DNA of 17,873 bases from Aquamicrobium sp. GTDB lineage: Bacteria > Pseudomonadota > Alphaproteobacteria > Rhizobiales > Rhizobiaceae. The stretch is taken from positions 1 through 17,873 of the forward strand of contig JACZJD010000505.1 in NCBI GenBank assembly GCA_014860725.1, read 5' to 3'. The stretch's first letter is position 1. Each line of letters begins with the position of its first letter. The position numbers and the translations under genes are program-made. Below are positions 1 to 7,871 of the stretch, piece by piece. A model generated the notes under the pieces. It had not been told where the DNA came from. It saw only the letters and a list, made by a program, of their open reading frames with translations, and searched no databases.

Positions 1-181
1 CCTTCAGATATAAGTCCACGGTGTAGATCCCTCATCCCTCCCTGCGCTGCACAGAAGGGAAATAGGTGGCCGGATTTTACGCCGCCCGCAGCAGGACTAT
101 CCCGCCGCTACCGTGGTCTAGTTTTCCACCGCCGTTCTCACATTGAAACGTCGACCTAAACCACAGGATCCTGAAACCTAA

Positions 182-210
182 AACGGGAGAAAATCACGAA
201 AGTTCCCGTT
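182..210 (-). terminator. Possible terminator hairpin of the leftward operon
   Basis: AACGGGA (182-188) and TCCCGTT (204-210) form a perfect 7-bp stem around a 15-nt loop. Read on the minus strand, the second arm runs into a short T-run (four T, then AGG and TTT). It lies about 140 nt past the stop of the last leftward gene. The loop is long and the T-tract interrupted, so this is a weak intrinsic-terminator candidate. On the plus strand the arm is followed by ATTTT, so it could also act in the other direction. Confidence 0.35.
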
Positions 211-248
211 ATTTTGACCCGAGACCAGTTTGCACTGGACTGGGTCCA

Positions 249-279
249 CCACCATCCAAATCCGCCCACCATCCAAATC
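249..279. repeat. Two-copy tandem repeat, 17-bp period
   Basis: The 14-mer CCACCATCCAAATC occurs exactly at 249-262 and again at 266-279, separated by three bases. It lies in the gene-free left end, so it is not a coding repeat. Only two copies are present, so it may be simple slippage duplication. No function is assigned. Confidence 0.6.
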
Positions 280-350
280 AAAGACTTGGTCTCACTTTAC
301 ATAGTGCTCTACAGGTCCAACGAACCTGATGGCGCAGGGCTGCCGTTCCG

Positions 351-1622
351 TCACAGTTGCCTGCCGCCGAAAGCGCCGCCGGCGTCGGGCGTGGCGATGC
401 GGGCGGCGTCGTAGCCGAGGATGTCCGTCAGGACGTGCAGGCGATCGGCGTCGAGGCGCGGGGCGGCGACTGGGGCGGCGACCGGGGTTTCGCTGAAGCG
501 GAAGGGCGATGCGATGTTCGGCACCGGCTCGCCGGAGGGATGGTCGAGCCGGGTGGCCAGCCGGCGCTCTCCGGCGACGGCCGAGGCGAAGGTCTCGGCG
601 ACCGAGCGCACCGCGCCGGCCGGAACCTTCTCGCGATGCACCCGCTCCATCCAGTGGTCGCGCGGCGCCGTGGTGAAGACCTCGCCGATCAGCGCCATCA
701 GCTCCTTCTGGTTGCGGTTGCGGGCCTGATGGGTGGCGAAACGCGGGTCGGTCAGCCATTCCGGCCGGGCGAGAACCCCGGCCGCAAGCTGCTCCCAGCT
801 GCGCTGGGTGCCGCAGGATACGTAGATGGCCTTGCCGTCGCCGCAGGCGAACATGCCGATCGGCGTCGCCACCGGCGCGGTATTGCCCTGCCGGACATAG
901 TCCTTGCCGCTGGCGAGATAGTTCATGCCGAAATAGGCGAGCAGCGTGACGGCGGTATCGTAGAGCGCCACCTCGACATGCTGGCCGATGCCGAGCCGGT
1001 CGCGGACGGCGAGCGCGGCGAGGATCGCGATGGTGGCGTTCATCGAGGCGGTGATGTCGATGATCGGAGTGCCGGTGCGCATCGGCAGGCGGTCGGGATC
1101 GCCGGTGAGCGATGCGAAGCCGCTTTCGGCCTGGAACACGGAATCGAAGCCCGGCTGGCCGGCGAGCGCCGAGCCGCTTCCCCACCCCGATATCGTGCAG
1201 TAGATCAGGCGCGGGTTGATGGCCCTGACGGCGTCCCAGGACAGGCCGAGCCGGTCCGCCGCCCCGTCGGAGAAGTTCTGGACCAGGATGTCGGCGCCGC
1301 GGACGAGGTCGAGCGCGACGGCCAGGCCGGCTTCGGCCCGAAGGTCGAGCGCGATACTCTTCTTGTTGCGGTTGACGCCGAGAAAATACGGGCTTTCGCC
1401 GGCGATTTCCGGAGGAACGAAGGTGCGGGTCTCGTCGCCGATGCCCGGGTTCTCGATCTTGATCACCTCCGCGCCCAGATCGGCCAGCGTCTGCGTGCAC
1501 CACGGGCCGGAAAGGAAGCGGGTGAAATCGACGACGCGCAGGGTGCCGAGCGGAAGCGGCCTGTCCGGGCGCGGCTCGGGCTTCGGCAGGGTGTCGACCG
1601 GGCGGGCGGATCGCGCGCTCAT
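351..1622 (-). CDS. CaiB/BaiF family (class III) CoA-transferase
   Basis: A 423-aa cytoplasmic enzyme of the formyl-CoA-transferase/CaiB fold, which moves CoA between acyl-CoA and a free acid. Visible family marks are the N-terminal LRVVDFTRFLSGPWCTQTLADLGAEVIKIENP block (residues 28-59), the NKKSIALDL block (87-94), the NFSDG and NPRLIY blocks (116-141), and IIDITASMNA, whose Asp189 aligns with the catalytic aspartate that carries the acyl/CoA intermediate. Length is normal for the family. I chose the ATG at 1622; upstream sequence in this frame is shadow of the neighbouring gene. A proline- and charge-rich lead of about 25 residues precedes the fold. The ribosome-binding site is weak (TAGG), and a GC palindrome (1630-1639) lies just upstream. 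It is last of four leftward genes, 47 nt after the BKACE gene, which suggests it activates or recycles CoA for that branch. The acid substrate is unknown. Confidence 0.9.
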   Translation of the reverse strand: MSARSARPVDTLPKPEPRPDRPLPLGTLRVVDFTRFLSGPWCTQTLADLGAEVIKIENPGIGDETRTFVPPEIAGESPYFLGVNRNKKSIALDLRAEAGLAVALDLVRGADILVQNFSDGAADRLGLSWDAVRAINPRLIYCTISGWGSGSALAGQPGFDSVFQAESGFASLTGDPDRLPMRTGTPIIDITASMNATIAILAALAVRDRLGIGQHVEVALYDTAVTLLAYFGMNYLASGKDYVRQGNTAPVATPIGMFACGDGKAIYVSCGTQRSWEQLAAGVLARPEWLTDPRFATHQARNRNQKELMALIGEVFTTAPRDHWMERVHREKVPAGAVRSVAETFASAVAGERRLATRLDHPSGEPVPNIASPFRFSETPVAAPVAAPRLDADRLHVLTDILGYDAARIATPDAGGAFGGRQL

Positions 1623-1669
1623 CGGCCTAGCCCGCGGGCCGGAGGCGCATGCGCCAAGGGACGGCCGGC

Positions 1670-2602
1670 CTAGAAGCGCACACGGTCGCCACCCTTGAGC
1701 TGAAGGATCTCGCGGGCGTCGTCCGGCGTGGCGATCTCGAGCCCGAGACCTTCGACGATCTGGCGCACCCTGGCGACCTGCTCGGCATTCGATCCGGCGA
1801 GCCGTCCGGCGCCGATCCACAGCGAATCCTCCAGCCCGACGCGCACGTTCCCGCCCATGGCGGCGGCGATGGCGGCGACCGGCATCTGGTTGCGGCCCGC
1901 GCCCAGCACCGACCAGCGGTACTGGTCGCCGAACAGCCTGTCGGCCGTGCGCTTCATGTGCGCCACGTCCTCCGGGTGCGCGCCGATGCCTCCGAGGAGG
2001 CCGAACACGGACTGGACGAAGAAGGGCGGCCTGACCAGGCCGCGGTCGGCGAAATGGGCGAGCGTGTAGAGATGGCCGATGTCGTAGCACTCGATCTCGA
2101 AGCGGGTGCCGTTCTGCGCGCAGGTCGACAGGATGTATTCGATGTCGGCGAAGGTGTTCTTGAACATGCCCGCGCGCGAGGCTTCGAGATAGGGCCTCTC
2201 CCAGTCGTGCCGGAAGTCGCTGAACCGCGACAGCATGGGATAGAGGCCGAAATTCATCGTTCCCATGTTGAGCGAGGCGACCTCTGGCGCGAAGGTCGCG
2301 GCCGGCCGCACGCGCTCCTCGACCTGCATCGTCGGCGAGCCGCCGGTGGTGATGTTGACCACCACGTCCGACCGCTGCTTGATCACCTTGAGAAACGGCT
2401 CGAAGGCGGCCGGCGTCTGGTCCGGCCGGCCGTCGACCGGATTGCGGGCGTGCAGGTGCACGATGGCCGCGCCCGCCTCGGCCGCTCCGATCGCCGCCTC
2501 CGCGATCTCCTCCGCCGTCACCGGCAGGTGGGGCGACATGGAGGGCGTGTGGATCGAGCCGGTGACCGCGCAGGTGATGATGATCTTGCGGTTGTTCGCC
2601 AT
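1670..2602 (-). CDS. Beta-keto acid cleavage enzyme (BKACE, DUF849)
   Basis: A 310-aa TIM-barrel, Zn-dependent enzyme of the family of 3-keto-5-aminohexanoate cleavage enzyme (Kce). The family reaction is beta-keto acid + acetyl-CoA giving acetoacetate + acyl-CoA. The N-terminal ITCAVTGSIHTPSMSPHLP block (9-27) is diagnostic. The Zn ligands fit VHLHAR (His49, His51) and GLED (Glu258). Arg254 and Glu171 sit at the same mutual spacing as the Kce catalytic pair Arg226/Glu143, so the active site looks intact. A GTG at 2614 could extend the protein by four residues, but a GGAG 11 nt before the ATG at 2602 favours the shorter start. The gene follows hyuB closely, in the same transcript. Family members act on many beta-keto acids (dehydrocarnitine, beta-ketoadipate and others), and the substrate cannot be read from sequence. 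Its presence implies the pathway makes a free beta-keto acid. Confidence 0.92.
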   Translation of the reverse strand: MANNRKIIITCAVTGSIHTPSMSPHLPVTAEEIAEAAIGAAEAGAAIVHLHARNPVDGRPDQTPAAFEPFLKVIKQRSDVVVNITTGGSPTMQVEERVRPAATFAPEVASLNMGTMNFGLYPMLSRFSDFRHDWERPYLEASRAGMFKNTFADIEYILSTCAQNGTRFEIECYDIGHLYTLAHFADRGLVRPPFFVQSVFGLLGGIGAHPEDVAHMKRTADRLFGDQYRWSVLGAGRNQMPVAAIAAAMGGNVRVGLEDSLWIGAGRLAGSNAEQVARVRQIVEGLGLEIATPDDAREILQLKGGDRVRF

Positions 2603-2626
2603 GGGCGTGCGCACTCCGGGTTCGAT

Positions 2627-4414
2627 TCAGGCGTTGGCGGGCTGCGCCGGATCGGGCAGGCTATGGCCCGCCATCCTGCGCCGCAGATCGCGGCTTGCCT
2701 GCGCATCGACCCTGAAGCGGGGGCTGCCCGCCCGGCGCGGGCTCTCCGCGACGACCGCGCCATAGACCTCCTCCGCCGTCCGGCGCGAGATGTAGCCCAG
2801 GTTGAGGTCCTTCTCGACGCTCTCCAGATCGCGCGTGAGGGGATCGCCGAAGCCGCCTCCTCCGGGGGAGGCGGCCGCAAGGCTGTCGCCGGCCAGCATG
2901 CGCTGCTTCTCGATCTTCGACCTCATGGCAGGCGTCATCGGCTTGCCGCCGACCGTGAACCTGACCTGCGACGGCGCGGCCGGCTTGCCGCCGGCGACGC
3001 CGAAAGGCAGATGATCGACACGGTCACCGAGGGCGGAGATCACGCATTCGGAGCGCACCCTGAAGCGGTACTGCGTCCCGCAGCCGCCGCGGAACCGCCC
3101 TGCCCCGCCGGAATCCTCCCGGATGGCGAACTCCTCGAACTCCAGCGGATAGCGGTGCTCCGACATCTCGATCGACATGAAGTTGGCCATGGAGACCGGC
3201 GGCGTGCCGTTGACGAGGCCGTCGCCGCGGGCGTGTCCGCCATAGCCGCCCGGATAGGGAAAGACGGCGACGAAGTAGTTGCCGCTGTCGGGCTGGCGCC
3301 CGCCGACCGTGACGACGCCGACCGTGCCGAAGGCCGGCGCGGGCGTGCGCTCCGGGATCGCCTGCGCCAGCGCCCCGATGACGACGTCGAAGACGCGCCC
3401 GATGGGCTCGAGATAGCCGGAGACCGGAGACGGATAGGCCGCCGCGATCACCGACCCTTCCGGGATGGTGAAGCGGGTCGGCCGGAACGCGCCGCCATTG
3501 ACGGGAACGTCGGCGAAGACGTGCTTGAGCGCGATGAAGCAGGTCGACTGCGTGGTCGAGCGCGCCAGATTGACCGGCCCGCGCGCAGCCGGATCGGAGC
3601 CTGTGAAGTCGAAGTGCAGCGACGACCCCTCCACCGTGAGGGCGAGCCGGAACCTGATCGGCCTGTCCTCGATGCCGTCATTGTCGAGATAGTCCTCGTA
3701 GACGTAGACGCCGTCGGGAATCTCCTCGATGTAGGAGCGCATCTGCCGTTCCGAACGCTCGATCATCTCGCCGATGCAGGCGACGAGCACGTCGCGGCCG
3801 TAGCGGCCGATCAGCGAATCGAGGCCGCGCCGGCCGACGGTGAACACGTTGGCCATCGCGAACAGGTCGCCCTCGATCTGGGTCGGCAGCCGGACGTTGC
3901 GCGTGAACATCGACACCAGCGCGCGGTTCAGCCTGCCCTCGTCGTAGAGCTTGACCGGCGGGATGATCATGCCTTCGGTATGGATCTCCTGCGCCGAGGG
4001 CGCCCAACCGCCGGGCACGCCGCCGCCGATGTCCATCCAGTGGCCGGTGGAGCCGAGAAGGGCGAAGAGCTCGCCGTCGACGAAGTGCGGCGCGACGAGG
4101 ACGACGTCCTGCAGGTGGGTGCCGGACAGATAGGGATCGTTGAGAATCCAGATGTCGCCCGGCTTGAAGCCGCCCTCCTGCCGGGCATGGGCGATGAGGT
4201 TCTGGACGGTGAACTGCATGTTCGCCAGGAACACCGGCAGGCCGAAGCGCCCCTGCGCGATGGTCTCGCCCGTCTCGGGATGGAAGATGCCGTGGGCGCA
4301 GTCGTTGGTCTCCGAGATGATCGGCGAGATCGCCGCGCGGATGAGGTGGAGGTCCATCTCGTCGGCGATCTGCTCCAGGGCGCCGCGGACGACGGCAAGG
4401 GTCACGGGGTTCAT
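2627..4414 (-). CDS. hyuB: Hydantoinase B/oxoprolinase family subunit (HyuB-like)
   Basis: A 595-aa subunit of the HyuB superfamily, which works with a HyuA-type ATPase in N-methylhydantoinase, 5-oxoprolinase and, in distant relatives, acetone/acetophenone carboxylases. Family blocks in order: the start MNPVTLAVVRGALEQIADEM; NDPYLSGTHLQD (92-103) and GHWMDIGG (124-131), which hold the conserved His/Asp residues thought to bind metal; QEIHTEG (142-148); DFTGS (269-273); SGGAGRFRGG (435-444); and PGGGGFGDP (517-525) near the C-terminus. Length is normal and no key block is missing. The start codon overlaps the hyuA stop by one base (TGATG), with GGAG about 8 nt upstream, so the two are translationally coupled and should form one complex. 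Whether it hydrolyses a cyclic amide or carboxylates a ketone is not decidable here. No small acetone-carboxylase gamma-type gene is present. The symbol is used in the family sense. Confidence 0.9.
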   Translation of the reverse strand: MNPVTLAVVRGALEQIADEMDLHLIRAAISPIISETNDCAHGIFHPETGETIAQGRFGLPVFLANMQFTVQNLIAHARQEGGFKPGDIWILNDPYLSGTHLQDVVLVAPHFVDGELFALLGSTGHWMDIGGGVPGGWAPSAQEIHTEGMIIPPVKLYDEGRLNRALVSMFTRNVRLPTQIEGDLFAMANVFTVGRRGLDSLIGRYGRDVLVACIGEMIERSERQMRSYIEEIPDGVYVYEDYLDNDGIEDRPIRFRLALTVEGSSLHFDFTGSDPAARGPVNLARSTTQSTCFIALKHVFADVPVNGGAFRPTRFTIPEGSVIAAAYPSPVSGYLEPIGRVFDVVIGALAQAIPERTPAPAFGTVGVVTVGGRQPDSGNYFVAVFPYPGGYGGHARGDGLVNGTPPVSMANFMSIEMSEHRYPLEFEEFAIREDSGGAGRFRGGCGTQYRFRVRSECVISALGDRVDHLPFGVAGGKPAAPSQVRFTVGGKPMTPAMRSKIEKQRMLAGDSLAAASPGGGGFGDPLTRDLESVEKDLNLGYISRRTAEEVYGAVVAESPRRAGSPRFRVDAQASRDLRRRMAGHSLPDPAQPANA

Positions 4415-6444
4415 CAGGCGATCTCCACGAGGATGTTGCCGTAGGCGTCGACGCGCGCATGCATGCCCGGCTCGATGACGGTGGTGGTGTCGGCCTGCTC
4501 GACGATGGCGGGGCCTTCGATGGTCATGCCCGGCTCCAGCCTGCTCCGGTCGTGGATGGGCGTGTCGTACCATTGCGAGAAGTGCACGGGCCGCACGGCG
4601 ACCGGCGCCGGCGCGGGCCGCGGCTCGGGCGCGGGCAACGCCCGCTTCTCGTGGTTGCGCACCCCCTCCACCACGGTCCTCAGCGCGACGATGACGGTGT
4701 CGATGTCGCCCAGCGTGTTGCCGTACTCGCTGCGATAGGCCTCCTCGAAGGCCTTGCCGATGCGGTCCGCATCCCAGCCGGCCTCGATCGGAACCCGCAG
4801 CGTGTGTATCTGCCCGACATAGGCCATCTCCGCGAAATGGCGCACGAAGACGTCGTCGATGGCGACCGCGTCGGCGCGGATCTTGGCCTCGCCTTCGGCG
4901 TGCAGCTCCGTCAGCATCGACGCGAGCTCGCCCGCGGTGAAGCTCCCGGTGGGACGGGCCACGGTCCGCGACAGGTCGTGGCGCAGGTCGGCGACCACGC
5001 AGCCCATGGCGCACAGCACGCCCGGCGCCGGCGGAACCAGCATCGCCTTGATGCCGACCTCGCGCATGATGGCGGCGCCGTGCAGCGGCCCCGCGCCGCC
5101 GAAGATGACGAGCGCGAAATCGCGCGGATCGTAGCCCCGCTCGATGGACAGGAGCCGCGTGCGCCCGGCCATGTTCTGGTTGACGATGGTGAGGATCGCC
5201 TCCGCCGTCTCCTCCACGCCCAGCCCGAGCTGCTCGCCGAGGCGGGCCATCGCGGCCCGCGCCCCCTCGACGTCGAGCCGCTTGAGATTGGTGAGGCCGA
5301 TGGGGTCGTCGGCGTTGATGCGCGACAGAACCACGTTGGCGTCCGTGACCGTGGGTTCGGTGCCGCCATGGCCGAAGCAGACGGGACCGGGCCGCGCCTT
5401 GGCGCTCTTCGGCCCCACCTGCAGGATGCCGCCGCGGTCGACCCAGGCGATCGACCCTCCGCCGGCACCGATGGTGTGGACGTTGATCATCGACAGCTTG
5501 AGCGGGACGCGGAAATCGAGGTTGGTCGACGGCGTGATCTCCGGTTCGCCGTCGATGACGACCGCGACGTCGAAGCTGGTTCCGCCCATGTCCCCGGTTA
5601 TGGCCTTGTCGAAGCCCGCTTCCGCGGCGATGCGGGCCGCGGCGGTGACGCCGGCCGCAGGGCCGGAGCGCACGACATAGGCCGCATGCTTCGGCAGCTG
5701 CGTGAGGGGAATGAGCCCGCCGTTCGACTGCATCACCAGCGTCTGGCGCCCGAAGCCCCAGTCGCCGAGCCGCCTGCCGAGGCTGTCGGCATAGCGGGAG
5801 ACCAGGGGCTGGAGATAGGCCTGGACGGAAGCGGTCGAGGTGCGCTCGAACTCGTAATACTCGCGGATCACGCTCGCCGAGGTGACGATCTGCCACTTCG
5901 GCTCGAAGGCGGCCAGTATCTCCGCGACCCGCTCCTCATGGGCCGGGTTGGCATAGGAATGCAGCAGCGAGACGATGACCGCCTCGACGTCCTCCTCCGC
6001 GAGGGTCTCGGCGATCTCGCGGACCTCCGCCTCGTCGAGCGCCACGGCGACCTCGCCCTTGTGGTTCACGCGCTCGGTGAGCTCGAAGCGCATATCGCGC
6101 GGCACGAGCGGGTTCTGCAGGCCCGTCAGGCCGTAGAAATGCGGGCGGTCGCGCCGGCCGAGCTCGAGGATGTCGCGAAAGCCCTTGGTGGTGACGAGGG
6201 CGCAGCGCGCGCCCTGGCGCTCGATGAGGGCATTGGTCGCGATTGTGGTGCCGTGAAGGATGAGGTCCAGCGTGTCCTGCGGTATCTCGGCGCGGACGAG
6301 CGCGTCGATGAGGCCGTTGGACGGGTCCTGCGGCGTCGAGGGCACTTTGCAGATGCGGTCGGCGTGGATGCCGTCCCGGGAATAGAACAGGTCGGTGAAT
6401 GTTCCACCGACGTCGATGCCGACCAGCGCCACGCTTTCCTCCAT
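4414..6444 (-). CDS. hyuA: Hydantoinase A/oxoprolinase family ATPase subunit (HyuA-like)
   Basis: A 676-aa subunit with the actin/ASKHA-type ATPase fold, partner of HyuB. It couples ATP to substrate phosphorylation, normally an amide/lactam carbonyl or enolate. Seen directly: phosphate-1 motif GIDVGGTFTD (9-18), HGTTIATNAL (64-73), GDMGGTSFDV (284-293), the adenosine/phosphate loop TIGAGGGSIA (324-333), and RPGPVCFGHGG (351-361), all hallmarks of Hydant_A_N plus Hydantoinase_A. Length fits the family (about 650-720). Start choice is open: the ATG at 6444 has AAGGG directly abutting it, while a GTG at 6432 (residue 5) has GGAGG five bases upstream and may be the true start. It is the first gene of the leftward operon, transcribed from the AT-rich divergent region. 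The order hyuA-hyuB-BKACE-CoA-transferase suggests an ATP-dependent step that feeds a beta-keto acid branch. Confidence 0.92.
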   Translation of the reverse strand: MEESVALVGIDVGGTFTDLFYSRDGIHADRICKVPSTPQDPSNGLIDALVRAEIPQDTLDLILHGTTIATNALIERQGARCALVTTKGFRDILELGRRDRPHFYGLTGLQNPLVPRDMRFELTERVNHKGEVAVALDEAEVREIAETLAEEDVEAVIVSLLHSYANPAHEERVAEILAAFEPKWQIVTSASVIREYYEFERTSTASVQAYLQPLVSRYADSLGRRLGDWGFGRQTLVMQSNGGLIPLTQLPKHAAYVVRSGPAAGVTAAARIAAEAGFDKAITGDMGGTSFDVAVVIDGEPEITPSTNLDFRVPLKLSMINVHTIGAGGGSIAWVDRGGILQVGPKSAKARPGPVCFGHGGTEPTVTDANVVLSRINADDPIGLTNLKRLDVEGARAAMARLGEQLGLGVEETAEAILTIVNQNMAGRTRLLSIERGYDPRDFALVIFGGAGPLHGAAIMREVGIKAMLVPPAPGVLCAMGCVVADLRHDLSRTVARPTGSFTAGELASMLTELHAEGEAKIRADAVAIDDVFVRHFAEMAYVGQIHTLRVPIEAGWDADRIGKAFEEAYRSEYGNTLGDIDTVIVALRTVVEGVRNHEKRALPAPEPRPAPAPVAVRPVHFSQWYDTPIHDRSRLEPGMTIEGPAIVEQADTTTVIEPGMHARVDAYGNILVEIA

Positions 6445-6653
6445 CCCTTTTAGTCGTCAGCGGCCTCGCCCGGTGCTAGGGGCCGCAGCCTGCCGGAGCT
6501 TAGATGGCGGGGGTCCGCGAAGTCAATATCATTGGTCTGATGATTTATATCGTTTTTGATCCGATATTTTGTTGACAAGTTTGGTCTGCTGTCTGATCCT
6601 GTCGACAAGGCCGGCAAGCGGGGCCGGTCGCATCGACGCAAAGCAGCAGGGCA
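6445..6653. promoter_or_regulatory. Divergent promoter region between hyuA and acd
   Basis: A 209-bp non-coding gap between divergently transcribed operons, AT-rich at 6520-6600 against GC-rich surroundings. For the leftward operon, TATAAA on the minus strand (6549 down to 6544) is a possible -10 without a good -35. For the rightward operon a promoter is listed separately. The 8-mer TTGGTCTG occurs at 6532-6539 and 6581-6588, and GTCTGAT at 6535-6541 and 6591-6597. TGGTCTGATGA (6533-6543) matches the FadR/FCD-type pattern TNGTCNGACNA at 8 of 9 defined positions and abuts the leftward -10. ATCAT/ATGAT arms (6528-6544) enclose it. These are plausible operator sites for the local GntR regulator; binding is inference. 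Confidence 0.6.
6572..6600 (+). promoter_or_regulatory. Candidate sigma70 promoter of the acd-liv operon
   Basis: A perfect -35 TTGACA (6572-6577) is followed after 17 nt by GATCCT (6595-6600), a weak -10 (3 of 6). The spacer holds one TTGGTCTG element, and GTCTGAT runs into the -10. An 8-bp palindrome TGTCGACA (6600-6607) falls at the expected start site. The weak -10 with operator-like elements over it would fit a controlled rather than constitutive promoter. Confidence 0.45.
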
Positions 6654-7868
6654 ATGGATCAGATTTCGGGCATGGCGATGAACGACACCGGAGCATGGGA
6701 ACTGCCGTCAGAACTCGTGCTGCTTCAGGAGACGGCGCGGCGCTTCATGGAGCGCCAGGTGCTGCCCGAGGAGGCGAAGGTCGAGCACGACGCCTACAAG
6801 CTGCCGGACGACGTGACCGCGCGCCTGCAGGCGGAAGCCCGGAAAATAGGGCTCTGGAACGTCCAGTCCCCCTCGGAATGGGGCGGCGCGGGGCTGAGCC
6901 TCCTCGCCCAGTGCCTCGTCGCCGAGGAGGCGGCCAAGTGCCGGATGGGCGCCTATATCCCCGCCTGCGGCGCGTTCGGCTTCGATCCGCCCAACGTCAT
7001 CTTCAAGGGCACCAGGGAGCAGATCGAGAAATACGCCGTGCCGACCATGGAGCGCGGCGAGAAGACCTTCGTCGCGATCTCGGAACCCTCGGGCGGCTCC
7101 GACCCCGCCCGCGCCATCCAGACGCGCGCCGAGCGCAAGGGCGACCGCTACGTGCTCAACGGCACCAAGGTGTGGATTTCCGGCGCCAGCCAGTCGAAAT
7201 GGGGCATCGTCTTCGCCCGCACCGGCTCGGAGAAGAGCCGCTCGAACATCACGAGCTTCATCGTCGACGCCGACTCGCCGGGCTTCTCGATGAAGAAGAT
7301 TCCGGTCATCCGCTCCTATTCGCCCTACGAGCTGTCCTTCGTCGATTGCGAGGTCCCGGTCGAGAACAGGCTGGGCGAGGAAGGACAGGGCTTCCAGCTT
7401 GCCGAGACGTGGCTGATCCATGCCCGCGTCCCCTATGCCGCGGCCACGCTCGGCATAGCCGACGCCGCGCTGCGGCTGGCGATCGGCTGGGCCAAGGAGC
7501 GCAACGTCTTCAAGAGCCGCCTTGCCGACAAGCAGGCCATCCAGTGGATGATCGCCGATTCCGAGATCGAGCTGCGCGCGGCGCGCCTGCTGACGTTCCA
7601 GGCCGCATGGCGCGCCGATCTCGGCTACGACATCAAGGTCGATGCATCGATCTGCAAGGTCTACGCGACGGAAACGGCCGGCCGCATCGTCGACCGCTGC
7701 ATCCAGATCTTCGGCGGGCTCGGCGTGGCGCAGGAGATGCCGCTGGAGCGCTGGTATCGCGAGATGCGCATCAAGCGCATCGGCGAAGGGCCGTCCGAGG
7801 TCCATCGCATGGTGGTGGCGCGCGACCTGCTCGGCGGCCAGTCCGATACCAGGGTTCAGGGTGTCTAG
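6654..7868 (+). CDS. Acyl-CoA dehydrogenase
   Basis: A 404-aa FAD-dependent acyl-CoA dehydrogenase that introduces a 2,3-double bond into an acyl-CoA and passes electrons to ETF. Seen: N-terminal helical domain (about 15-130), the beta-domain block FVAISEPSGGSDPARAIQTRA, the WISGASQSKWGIVFART strand pair, and the C-terminal helical block QIFGGLGVAQEMPLERWYREMRIKRIGEGPSEVHR. Glu378 in RIGEG aligns with the catalytic base of medium-chain enzymes (the YEGT position). Length is normal. The start is uncertain among ATGs at 6654, 6672 and 6678: AGGG sits only 2 nt before the first, and none has a strong site. It is the first gene of the rightward operon and lies 3 nt before the hydratase gene, so the pair should run consecutive steps. 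Chain length and branching of the substrate cannot be read. A single-subunit enzyme, unlike the heteromeric ChsE1-ChsE2 of steroid catabolism. Confidence 0.93.
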   Translation: MDQISGMAMNDTGAWELPSELVLLQETARRFMERQVLPEEAKVEHDAYKLPDDVTARLQAEARKIGLWNVQSPSEWGGAGLSLLAQCLVAEEAAKCRMGAYIPACGAFGFDPPNVIFKGTREQIEKYAVPTMERGEKTFVAISEPSGGSDPARAIQTRAERKGDRYVLNGTKVWISGASQSKWGIVFARTGSEKSRSNITSFIVDADSPGFSMKKIPVIRSYSPYELSFVDCEVPVENRLGEEGQGFQLAETWLIHARVPYAAATLGIADAALRLAIGWAKERNVFKSRLADKQAIQWMIADSEIELRAARLLTFQAAWRADLGYDIKVDASICKVYATETAGRIVDRCIQIFGGLGVAQEMPLERWYREMRIKRIGEGPSEVHRMVVARDLLGGQSDTRVQGV

Positions 7869-7871
7869 CGC

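Larger units (their letters stand above)
1..350. other. Intergenic region without a recognisable gene
   Basis: I see no credible coding region in these 350 bases. Reading frames are short, stop-rich and have no family-like protein. Base composition is clearly less GC-rich than the genes that follow. The stretch lies downstream of the leftward operon, so its 3' UTR and transcription end should fall here. It contains a hairpin (182-210), a 17-bp-period tandem repeat (249-279) and a 5-bp-arm palindrome around 225-238. It may be old intergenic or mobile-element residue, but nothing identifies an element. Confidence 0.6.

Noticed and set aside
60..100. Resemblance to an insertion-sequence end in GGTGGCCGGATTTTACGCC
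   Set aside because: It recalled termini of some IS elements, but there is no transposase, matching inverted end or target duplication in the window, and I cannot search to confirm it.
1649..4444. Very long plus-strand open frame (931 codons) opposite the BKACE and hyuB genes
   Set aside because: It encodes an Arg/Asp/His/Gly-rich, low-complexity-like protein with no family signature, as expected from the antisense of high-GC genes with strong codon bias. The opposite strand has complete recognisable enzymes.
2627..5896. Long minus-strand frame extending hyuB upstream to 5896 (possible fusion protein)
   Set aside because: The first roughly 494 codons are an out-of-frame shadow of hyuA. The real hyuB start is the ATG at 4414 overlapping the hyuA stop.
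4459..6453. Plus-strand 664-codon frame opposite hyuA
   Set aside because: Same antisense artefact; hyuA on the minus strand carries all family motifs over its full length.
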